Source of the DNA: Prevotella sp. CAG:1092
Lineage (GTDB): Bacteria > Bacteroidota > Bacteroidia > Bacteroidales > Bacteroidaceae
Assembly (NCBI GenBank): GCA_000436915.1
Contig: HF994040.1
Coordinates: 1-7,848 of the forward strand
Direction: 5' to 3'
DNA length: 7,848 nucleotides
This document shows, one piece after another, positions 1 through 6,453 of this stretch. The translations under genes and the position numbers were made by a program. The notes beneath the pieces are model-generated. The model had not been told where the DNA came from. It did no database searches and was given only the letters and a program-made list of their open reading frames with translations. How positions within the stretch are numbered: position 1 is the first letter of the stretch; each line of letters opens with the position of its first letter.

Positions 1-74
1 TAAACTATTTCTTATCCCGAACTGGGGTAAATGTTACAACCATAATAATTGCTCAATGGAAGAAAGATTGGTGT

Positions 75-111
75 GCTTAGGTAAAGCTGTCTAAGCCATC
101 TTACATTTTTT
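75..111 (+). terminator. Weak hairpin with a distant T-run, possible terminator of an upstream gene
   Basis: GCTTAG at 75-80 is the exact reverse complement of CTAAGC at 91-96. Two G-U pairs and one A-U pair can extend the stem inward to a four-base loop. A T-run lies at 105-111, about nine bases beyond the stem, which is farther than in a good intrinsic terminator. The call is tentative because the upstream gene, if any, lies outside the window. Confidence 0.2.
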
Positions 112-182
112 ATAAAAAGGCATAGAGCTACGTTCGTAAGATGATGATGATGATAGCGAAAAAAGTTCAAAAAAGGGCTAAA

Positions 183-270
183 AAAGTATTACGTGATACT
201 TGGCAAAGTATTACGTGATACTTTGCAAAGTAATACGTGATACTTGACAAAGTATCACGTATTATGTCTT
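183..270. repeat. Four-unit 22-bp tandem array of ACGT-centred palindromes
   Basis: Four contiguous 22-bp units lie at 183-204, 205-226, 227-248 and 249-270. Units 1 and 2 share the near-palindrome AAGTATTACGTGATACTT (one mismatched pair). Unit 3 has two mismatched pairs and unit 4 is more degenerate in its right arm. The ACGT centres fall at 191, 213, 235 and 257, so they are exactly 22 bp apart, close to two helical turns. The junction between units 2 and 3 is itself a perfect 14-bp palindrome (219-232). The array ends about 225 bp upstream of the tnaA -7 element. It could be a cooperative operator array, an intergenic repeat element, or a hairpin-forming site. No function can be assigned from sequence alone. 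Confidence 0.9.
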
Positions 271-475
271 TTCCTGATTTCACTATGACTTTTTTGATTC
301 ATAAACTATTTCTGTAGACAGTATTACAAAAGCCATACTGTAATAGTAGATACAGGGAACTATTCCATGTTGTTCTAATTAATATTTATAAAACAGGATT
401 TTTTCTCCTGATTTCATTAGACAGACAATGTTAAAAAAATAAATTTAATTGGAAAAAGTTGGTTAAGAATACGGT

Positions 476-502
476 TTTGATGAAAATGATTTCTTAAATT
501 TG
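476..502 (+). promoter_or_regulatory. Probable Bacteroidota-type promoter of tnaA
   Basis: TAAATTTG at 495-502 matches the Bacteroidota -7 consensus TAnnTTTG. It lies 68 bp before the tnaA ATG, implying a leader of roughly 60 nt. The nearest TTTG that could act as the -33 element is at 476-479, only 15 bp upstream of the -7 instead of the usual 19-21 bp, so either the -33 contact is weak or expression depends on an activator. The start site is inferred, not seen. Confidence 0.45.
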
Positions 503-570
503 AAGCTGACAATCTATTAAAGCCCTTTTATGGGGTATTATTTAACCTATTTGACTAAAAAGACTTATCT

Positions 571-1950
571 ATGGAATTACCTTTTGCAGAATCTTGGAAA
601 ATTAAGATGGTAGAGCCTATCCGTAGGAGTACCCGCGAGGAACGTGAACAATGGATTAAAGAAGCACACTATAATGTGTTTCAGCTCAAAGCTGAGCAAG
701 TTTATATCGACTTGCTCACCGACTCAGGAACAGGCTCAATGAGTGATCGTCAATGGGCAGGAGTTATGCTTGGTGACGAAAGTTATGCCGGTGCAACATC
801 TTTCTTTAAGCTTAGAGAGACAATTACCCGACTTACAGGATTTGAGTATGTGATACCTACTCACCAGGGTAGGGCTGCAGAGAATGTGCTTTTCTCATAC
901 CTTGTGCATGAAGGAGATATTGTGCCTGGAAATTCTCACTTCGATACTACCAAAGGACATATTGAAGGACGCAAGGCTACAGCTCTCGACTGTACTGTAG
1001 ATGATGCGAAAGATACACAACTCGAAGTTCCTTTCAAGGGCAATGTAGACCCCAAGAAACTTGAGGAAGCACTCAAGAAATATGGCGATAAAGTACCGTT
1101 TATCATCGTTACCATAACAAATAATACTGCAGGTGGACAGCCTGTTTCTATGCAGAATCTTAAAGAAGTACGCGCTATAGCTGACAAATATGGAAAGCCA
1201 GTAGTGTTTGATTCTGCTCGTTTTGCTGAGAATGCCTATTTCATTAAGACCCGTGAAGAAGGCTATAAGGATAAGACCATCAAGGAAATCACTAAGGAAA
1301 TGTTTGCATTGGCTGATGGCATGACCATGAGTGCTAAGAAAGATGGTATTGTGAATATGGGTGGATTTATTGCAACTAAGCGTCAAGACTGGTATGAGGG
1401 TGCTAAGGGTTATTGCGTGCAGTTTGAAGGCTATCTTACCTATGGCGGTATGAACGGTCGTGATATGAACGCTCTTGCTATAGGCCTTGATGAAAATACG
1501 GAGTTTGATAACCTTCAGACCCGTATTCACCAAGTAGAATATCTTGCATCGCTACTCGATGAGTATGGCATTCCTTATCAGCGTCCTGCTGGTGGACATG
1601 CTATCTTTGTTGATGCACCCAAGGTGCTCACTCATGTGCCTAAGGAAGAGTTTCCTGCTCAGACACTTACCATAGAACTTTATCTTGAGGCTGGCATCCG
1701 AGGATGTGAGATTGGATATCTGCTTGCAGATCGTGACCCAATAACACGCGAGAATCGTTTTAATGGTCTCGACCTCTTACGTTTGGCAATTCCTCGCCGC
1801 GTATATACCGACAACCATATGGCTGTTATAGCAGCAGCTCTGAAAAATGTTTTTGACCGTCGTATGCAGATTACCCATGGTGTGCGTATTGCATGGGAGG
1901 CTCCATTGATGCGTCACTTTACTGTTCAGCTTGAGAGAATCACAGACTAA
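571..1950 (+). CDS. tnaA: Tryptophanase (L-tryptophan indole-lyase)
   Basis: This cytoplasmic PLP enzyme splits L-tryptophan into indole, pyruvate and ammonia. The 459-residue product is full length for the beta-eliminating lyase family. Visible hallmarks are DLLTDSGTGSMSD near residues 48-60, PTHQGR in the N-terminal half, FDSARFAENAYF (213-224; D214 and R217 match cofactor and active-site positions), and SAKKDG at 254-259, whose second lysine (K257) should form the PLP Schiff base. The close relative tyrosine phenol-lyase is disfavoured. Its phenol-binding arginine is replaced by isoleucine here (I381 in CEIG), and the segment FDTTKGH (124-130) has the Asp found in tryptophanases where the phenol-lyase has Thr. 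The start at 571 is preferred over the internal ATG at 607 because the extra N-terminus (MELPFAESWKIK) matches what I recall of Bacteroidota homologues. No adjacent permease gene is present. The gene is probably monocistronic, ending at the hairpin just downstream. Confidence 0.96.
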   Translation: MELPFAESWKIKMVEPIRRSTREEREQWIKEAHYNVFQLKAEQVYIDLLTDSGTGSMSDRQWAGVMLGDESYAGATSFFKLRETITRLTGFEYVIPTHQGRAAENVLFSYLVHEGDIVPGNSHFDTTKGHIEGRKATALDCTVDDAKDTQLEVPFKGNVDPKKLEEALKKYGDKVPFIIVTITNNTAGGQPVSMQNLKEVRAIADKYGKPVVFDSARFAENAYFIKTREEGYKDKTIKEITKEMFALADGMTMSAKKDGIVNMGGFIATKRQDWYEGAKGYCVQFEGYLTYGGMNGRDMNALAIGLDENTEFDNLQTRIHQVEYLASLLDEYGIPYQRPAGGHAIFVDAPKVLTHVPKEEFPAQTLTIELYLEAGIRGCEIGYLLADRDPITRENRFNGLDLLRLAIPRRVYTDNHMAVIAAALKNVFDRRMQITHGVRIAWEAPLMRHFTVQLERITD

Positions 1951-1957
1951 ATACTAT

Positions 1958-2012
1958 AAGAACCCGCCGACCAACATCGTATAATGTTGATTGGCGGGTT
2001 CTTCTTGTTTTA
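1958..2012 (+). terminator. Strong intrinsic terminator of tnaA, possibly bidirectional
   Basis: AAGAACCCGCC (1958-1968) pairs perfectly with GGCGGGTTCTT (1993-2003). An inner stem, CAACAT (1972-1977) with ATGTTG (1984-1989), extends it after a small internal mismatch. The hairpin begins eight bases after the tnaA stop and is followed by a T-rich stretch ending near 2012. Because tex converges from the other side and no other hairpin lies between, it may also stop tex transcription. On that strand the following bases are only moderately T-rich. Confidence 0.9.
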
Positions 2013-2016
2013 TAAT

Positions 2017-2112
2017 ACGCCTTTCAGTTTTTATAGCCTTCAGGCTTTATTCTCTTCAGGCTTTACGCTCTTCAGGCTTTACGCCCATCAGTTTATACGC
2101 CCTTCATGCTTA
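2017..2112. repeat. Degenerate 16-bp tandem repeat between tnaA and tex, overlapping the tex stop
   Basis: Contiguous 16-bp units are at 2033-2048, 2049-2064, 2065-2080, 2081-2096 and 2097-2112, with a looser copy from about 2017. The core CTTCAGGCTTTA is exact in three copies (2038, 2054, 2070). It has diverged in the copies nearest tex, CATCAGTTTATA at 2086 and CTTCATGCTTAG at 2102. The last two units overlap the final codons and stop of tex, so the repeat probably arose by tandem duplication of the gene's 3' end. Confidence 0.9.
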
Positions 2113-4264
2113 GCGCTATACGCTTTCGCACGAGGTCAACTTCGGTAACCTTAACCGTTACATGCTGATGTAGCTTCACTACCTCGTTAGGGTCGTGGAT
2201 AAACTTCGACGACATCTGCGAGATATGAACCAAACCATCTTGGTGAACACCAATATCGACAAAGGCACCAAACTTGGTGATGTTGGTAACGATGCCTGGT
2301 ACCACCATTCCTACCTCAACATCCTTAAGCTCATGGATGTCGTCAGAGAATGAGAACTGCTCAACCTCGCCTCGAGGGTCGAGGCCTGGCTTATCCAATT
2401 CCTTCATGATATCAGTAAGCGTTGGCAAGCCTATAGTATCTGATACATAGTTCTTTATGTTGATAGCCTTAAGTCTTTCTTTGTTAGCGATAAGCTCCTT
2501 AACGGTGCATCCGCTGTCAGCAGCCATACGCTTCACTATGTCGTAGCTCTCTGGGTGTACAGCGCTATTGTCCAAAGGATTCTTGGCGTTAGGAATGCGC
2601 AAGAAACCTGCACATTGTGTGTAGGCATTAGCTCCAAGACGAGGCACCTTCTTGAGTTGCGCACGCGATGTGAAGTCGCCATTCTCGCGACGATATTCGA
2701 TGATGTTCTTTGCCAAGGCAGGACCAAGACCGCTAATGTAAGTAAGCAACTGCTGACTGGCGGTATTCACGTTTACACCAACAAGGTTAACGCAGTTCTC
2801 CACCGTCTGGTCCAAACTCTTCTTGAGTTTTGTCTGGTCTACATCGTGCTGATATTGTCCCACACCAATGCTCTTAGCATCAATCTTTACAAGCTCAGCC
2901 AAAGGGTCCATCAGTCTTCGAGCTATCGAGACAGCACCTCTAACCGTAACGTCCTGGTCTGGGAATTCGTCGCGTGCTATCTTCGATGCCGAATATATCG
3001 AAGCTCCATCCTCGCTAACCACGTAGACAGGCTTTTGGTTGTCGCCCTCAGAGAATACCTTGTTTAGAATGTCTGTGGTCTCGCGGCTTGCAGTACCATT
3101 GCCCACAGCTACAGCCTCGATGCTATATTGGGCAGCAATCTTAGCAAAATGACGTGCTGCATTCTCTGCATTGCCCTTAGGAGGGAATGGGAACACTACA
3201 TCGTGGAATAGCAAGTTGCCCTGCTTGTCGAGCACCACCACCTTGCATCCCGTTCTGATACCAGGGTCTACACCCATTACCGACTTCTGTCCCAATGGTG
3301 CAGCAAGCAATAGCTGGCGTAGGTTAGTGGTGAACACCTCTATAGCCTCGTCGTCAGCCTTCTCTTTGCTCAGAGCCGAGAATTCGTTTTCGATACTTGG
3401 CACAAGCAGACGCTTATATGAATCCTCAACAGCCTCTGCCACCAGTTGTGAGCATTTGCCGTTGCCACGAACATACTGTCGTTTCAATCTTTCAGTAGCA
3501 CGCTCACCATCGATAGATATTTTTATGCGCAATATTCCTTCAGCCTCACCACGGCGCATAGCCAACAGTCTGTTGCCTGTGCAACGAGATAATGGTTCGG
3601 CAAAATCGAAGTAGTCGCGATACTTCTGTGCCTCTTCGCTATCAGCCTTAGCCTTAACTACCTTTGATGCAATTTCTGCCTCACGCTTAAAGGTTGCTCG
3701 AAGCTGATGACGACAATCCTCGCTCTCGCTGATGTTTTCAGCTATGATATCTTTAGCAGCCTGTAGGGCATCATCTACTGTGAATTCCTTCACCTTATGC
3801 TCTGCCAATGCCTTCTGTACAGCAGCACTATTGATGAGTCTTTTTGCAGCCGCTTCGATATCATTTTCACGCTGCAGAAGTATCATGGTAGCCAATGACT
3901 CTAAGCCATATTCGCGAGCTATCTGTGCTCTAGTTCTTCTTTTAGGCTTGAAAGGTAAGTATATATCTTCCAAGGTGTTAGCATCCCAACAGTCTTCAAT
4001 TTTCTTCTTTAGTTTGTCGTCGAGCTTGCCTTGTTCTTCTATACTCTTCAGTATAGTCTCTTTGCGCTTAGCCAGTTCCTTTAGCTTGTCGTATCTTGCA
4101 CTAATATCGCCTATCTGCACATCGTCAAGACCGCCTGTGCGCTCCTTACGATAGCGAGCTATGAAAGGTATTGTGCAACCCTCGTCGAGCAGTTGCAGGG
4201 TGCCATCTACGCCACTTGCCGGCAGCTGTAGTTCTTTGGCAATGATGTTTGTAAATGTATTCAT
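2093..4264 (-). CDS. tex: Tex-family S1 RNA-binding transcription accessory protein
   Basis: The 723-residue product has the full Tex architecture. The N-terminal helical domain includes the family motif TIPFIARYRKERTGGLD (31-47) and a basic stretch around PFKPKRRTRAQIAREYGL. An RNase-H-like YqgF fold starts near MGVDPGIRTG (330-339). A helix-hairpin-helix region lies around ISGLGPALAKNI (510-521), and a C-terminal S1 domain covers about 650-721 (GIVTNITKFGAFVDIG, DGLVHIS). Tex proteins are cytoplasmic, bind nucleic acids through the S1 domain and are linked to transcription. Their exact role is unsettled, and no catalytic activity is claimed here. The start at 4264 gives a normal N-terminus and lies about 30 bp downstream of a TAnnTTTG element on the minus strand. 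The gene is divergent from the ABC-F gene and convergent with tnaA. It ends abruptly at MKGV inside a 16-bp tandem repeat, which may have moved the stop codon. Confidence 0.95.
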   Translation of the reverse strand: MNTFTNIIAKELQLPASGVDGTLQLLDEGCTIPFIARYRKERTGGLDDVQIGDISARYDKLKELAKRKETILKSIEEQGKLDDKLKKKIEDCWDANTLEDIYLPFKPKRRTRAQIAREYGLESLATMILLQRENDIEAAAKRLINSAAVQKALAEHKVKEFTVDDALQAAKDIIAENISESEDCRHQLRATFKREAEIASKVVKAKADSEEAQKYRDYFDFAEPLSRCTGNRLLAMRRGEAEGILRIKISIDGERATERLKRQYVRGNGKCSQLVAEAVEDSYKRLLVPSIENEFSALSKEKADDEAIEVFTTNLRQLLLAAPLGQKSVMGVDPGIRTGCKVVVLDKQGNLLFHDVVFPFPPKGNAENAARHFAKIAAQYSIEAVAVGNGTASRETTDILNKVFSEGDNQKPVYVVSEDGASIYSASKIARDEFPDQDVTVRGAVSIARRLMDPLAELVKIDAKSIGVGQYQHDVDQTKLKKSLDQTVENCVNLVGVNVNTASQQLLTYISGLGPALAKNIIEYRRENGDFTSRAQLKKVPRLGANAYTQCAGFLRIPNAKNPLDNSAVHPESYDIVKRMAADSGCTVKELIANKERLKAINIKNYVSDTIGLPTLTDIMKELDKPGLDPRGEVEQFSFSDDIHELKDVEVGMVVPGIVTNITKFGAFVDIGVHQDGLVHISQMSSKFIHDPNEVVKLHQHVTVKVTEVDLVRKRIALSMKGV

Positions 4265-4295
4265 GATTTTAATTAAAAGTCTGATAAATGGCAGG

Positions 4296-4303
4296 CAAAG
4301 GTA
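4296..4303 (-). promoter_or_regulatory. Candidate -7 promoter element of tex
   Basis: CAAAGGTA on the plus strand reads TACCTTTG on the minus strand, a match to TAnnTTTG located 31 bp upstream of the tex ATG. No TTTG is present on the minus strand at the usual 19-21 bp further upstream, so only the -7 half is well supported. Confidence 0.5.
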
Positions 4304-4362
4304 TACAATAAAAGCGACAATTATGTGAAAAAGACAATAAAATCTAAAAGGATATACATATT

Positions 4363-4394
4363 TTTGCCTAATTTACCTATTTATATTAACTTTG
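4363..4394 (+). promoter_or_regulatory. Bacteroidota-type promoter of the ABC-F gene
   Basis: TTTG at 4363-4366 and TAACTTTG at 4387-4394 are separated by exactly 20 bp. This fits the Bacteroidota housekeeping pattern TTTG-N19-21-TAnnTTTG. Transcription should begin a few bases after 4394, giving a leader of roughly 20-25 nt before the ATG at 4425. No usable Shine-Dalgarno is present, since AAAGG at 4404-4408 is too far from the start, and this is normal for the phylum. Confidence 0.8.
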
Positions 4395-4424
4395 CATGTT
4401 CATAAAGGTAATATTTATTAAACG

Positions 4425-6413
4425 ATGATATCAGTAGAAGGATTGAAGGTAGAGTTTAGTGCTCGTCCATTGTTCCACGATGTGAGCTTCGTGATCAACG
4501 ATCGCGACCGCATAGCCCTTGTGGGAAAGAATGGAGCAGGCAAGTCTACCTTGTTGAAGATATTGTGTGGTCAGCAGCAGCCTACAGCTGGCACCGTGGC
4601 AATACCGAATGATACCACCATTGGTTATCTGCCACAGGTGATGAAGCTTCAAGACAACACCACTGTGAGAGAAGAAACTCGCAAGGCTTTCGCATCAACT
4701 ATAAAGATGAAGGAGCGCGTGGACAAGCTGGCTGCCGAAATGGCTGAGCGCACCGACTACGAGAGCGACGACTATATGCAGCTTGTGGAGCGCTACACAC
4801 AAGAGCACGATAGATACATGATGATAGGTGGCGAAAGCTATGAAGCCGACATGGAACGCACCTTGGTGGGCTTAGGCTTTTCGCGCACAGATATGGATAG
4901 ACCAACATCAGAGTTTTCTGGCGGATGGCGTATGCGTATAGAGTTGGCAAAGATATTGCTGCAGAAACCCGACGTGTTATTGCTCGATGAGCCTACCAAC
5001 CACCTCGATATCGAGAGTATACAATGGCTCGAGCAGTTCTTGGCTCAAAGCGCCAAGGCTGTGGTATTGGTGAGCCACGACCGTGCTTTTATCAACAATG
5101 TTAGCAATCGCACTATCGAGATAACCTGTGGTCAGGCTGTTGACTATAAGGTGAAATACAACGAGTATGTGGTGCTCAGAGCCGAGAGGAGAGAGCAGCA
5201 AATTCGCGCTTACGAAAACCAGCAGAAAGAGATTGCCGACATCAAAGACTTCATAGAGCGATTCCGCTATAAGCCAACCAAGGCTGTGCAGGTGCAGAGC
5301 CGCATCAAGCAGTTGGAAAAGATAGTGCCTATAGAAATCGACGAGGTAGACAATTCGGCTATGCACTTGAAGTTTCCACCATGTTTGCGTAGTGGCGATT
5401 ATCCGATAATATGCGATGGAGTAAGCAAGACCTATGGCGACCATACCGTCTTCTCTGACGTTACGCTTACTATAAAGCGAGGCGAAAAAGTAGCGTTCGT
5501 AGGTAAGAATGGCGAAGGTAAGTCTACCCTCGTGAAGTGTATCATGAACGAGATTCCTTTTGATGGCACATTGAAAGTGGGCCACAACATTCAGATAGGC
5601 TATTTCGCTCAGAACCAAGCACAGCTGCTTGACGAGAATCTGAGCATCTTTGATACCATCGACCAAGTGGCTACAGGCGAAATGAGACTCAAGGTCAACG
5701 ACCTGCTTGGTGCATTTATGTTTGGTGGCGAGATTTCTGAAAAGAAAGTAAAGGTGCTGAGTGGTGGCGAGCGTAGCCGACTGGCTATGATAAAACTGCT
5801 CATGGAACCAGTCAACCTCCTCATCCTCGATGAGCCTACCAACCACCTCGACATGCCATCAAAGGATGTGCTGAAAGAAGCCATCAAAGCCTTCGACGGT
5901 ACAGCCATCATCGTGAGCCACGACCGTGAGTTCTTGGATGGCTTAGTGAGCAAGGTGTATGAATTTGGTGGCGGAGTTGTGAGAGAACATCTCGGTGGCA
6001 TCTATGACTATCTGCGTGAGCATAATGCCGACAGCATACAAGCTGCCTTGGGTGGTGACGATAGAAGAGGGAAGAATGAAGAAGCAAATAGCAATTCTTC
6101 ATCAAGCTCTAAGCAAAGCGATTCTTTACTCTCATCAAACTCTTCACAAAAAAAGCAAAGCTATGCCGAGCGCAAGGAAGAGCAGAAGAAGATAAAGAAG
6201 ATTCAGCGAGCTGTGGAAGAATGTGAGAAGCATATTGCCGACATGGAAGCCCGTATAGCAGAGCTCGACGAGCTGTTTATGCAGCCAGAAAAGGCATCCG
6301 ACATGGTTCTCGTTACGGAATATACTTCAACAAAGCAGAAGCTCGACGAAGAAAACGACAAATGGCTCGAACTATCCGAGCAACTCGAAGAGGCGAAGAG
6401 CAATCTTGAGTAA
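4425..6413 (+). CDS. ABC-F family ATPase (two ABC domains, no membrane domain)
   Basis: This 662-residue soluble protein carries two ATP-binding cassettes. Cassette 1 has Walker A GKNGAGKST (34-42), signature FSGGW (164-168), Walker B DEPTNHLD (from 188) and switch SHD (217-219). Cassette 2 has Walker A GKNGEGKST (360-368), signature LSGGE (445-449), Walker B DEPTNHLD (from 469) and SHD (498-500). All catalytic elements are intact. A charged helical linker (about 247-310) corresponds to the interdomain arm that ABC-F proteins insert toward the ribosomal P-site tRNA. The C-terminus has a serine-rich tract (about 555-574) followed by a predicted coiled coil (about 580-662). ABC-F members act on ribosomes, and some confer antibiotic resistance. 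The subfamily cannot be fixed by eye, and the general housekeeping type looks more likely than a resistance factor because of the chromosomal context. It has its own promoter and probably transcribes into the peptidase gene downstream. Confidence 0.93.
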   Translation: MISVEGLKVEFSARPLFHDVSFVINDRDRIALVGKNGAGKSTLLKILCGQQQPTAGTVAIPNDTTIGYLPQVMKLQDNTTVREETRKAFASTIKMKERVDKLAAEMAERTDYESDDYMQLVERYTQEHDRYMMIGGESYEADMERTLVGLGFSRTDMDRPTSEFSGGWRMRIELAKILLQKPDVLLLDEPTNHLDIESIQWLEQFLAQSAKAVVLVSHDRAFINNVSNRTIEITCGQAVDYKVKYNEYVVLRAERREQQIRAYENQQKEIADIKDFIERFRYKPTKAVQVQSRIKQLEKIVPIEIDEVDNSAMHLKFPPCLRSGDYPIICDGVSKTYGDHTVFSDVTLTIKRGEKVAFVGKNGEGKSTLVKCIMNEIPFDGTLKVGHNIQIGYFAQNQAQLLDENLSIFDTIDQVATGEMRLKVNDLLGAFMFGGEISEKKVKVLSGGERSRLAMIKLLMEPVNLLILDEPTNHLDMPSKDVLKEAIKAFDGTAIIVSHDREFLDGLVSKVYEFGGGVVREHLGGIYDYLREHNADSIQAALGGDDRRGKNEEANSNSSSSSKQSDSLLSSNSSQKKQSYAERKEEQKKIKKIQRAVEECEKHIADMEARIAELDELFMQPEKASDMVLVTEYTSTKQKLDEENDKWLELSEQLEEAKSNLE

Positions 6414-6453
6414 CAACTTGATTTATTTCATAAATTATTTATCCAACAAAATC

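Larger units (their letters stand above)
1..570. other. Long AT-rich intergenic region upstream of tnaA
   Basis: I see no convincing gene on either strand in this stretch. It contains a weak hairpin (75-96), a short ATG triplet run (141-152), the 22-bp palindromic tandem array (183-270), two pairs of 11-12 bp exact direct repeats (1-12 with 302-313; 272-282 with 406-416), and the likely tnaA promoter (about 476-502). The window opens with TAA, which could be the stop of an upstream gene, but that cannot be judged from here. Apart from these elements the sequence looks like ordinary AT-rich spacer. Confidence 0.7.

Noticed and set aside
141..152. ATG triplet microsatellite
   Set aside because: Only four perfect units and no associated reading frame; too short to suggest phase variation.
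244..265. TTGACA followed by TATTAT, resembling a sigma70 promoter
   Set aside because: The gap is about 10 bp instead of 16-18, it lies inside the repeat array, and the promoters in this genome follow the Bacteroidota TTTG/TAnnTTTG pattern.
183..270. CRISPR-like direct repeats
   Set aside because: The 22-bp units are contiguous with no unique spacers, and there are no cas genes nearby.
895..1533. 212-codon open frame on the minus strand within tnaA
   Set aside because: It is antisense to a clearly coding, full-length tryptophanase and the translation resembles no protein family; it is a shadow of the codon pattern.
571..1950. Tyrosine phenol-lyase as an alternative to tryptophanase
   Set aside because: The position of the phenol-binding arginine is isoleucine (I381), and the FDTTKGH segment has the tryptophanase-type aspartate.
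4267..4278. Perfect 12-bp palindrome TTTTAATTAAAA just upstream of the tex start
   Set aside because: Pure A/T palindromes are frequent in AT-rich intergenic DNA, and there is no second copy or flanking symmetry to suggest an operator.
4977..5846. 289-codon open frame on the minus strand within the ABC-F gene
   Set aside because: It is antisense to both intact ATPase domains, its translation shows no recognisable motif, and it has no promoter; it is a shadow frame.
6414..6453. Possible promoter or terminator between the ABC-F and M13 genes
   Set aside because: No hairpin with a T-run and no TAnnTTTG element is present in the 40-bp gap.
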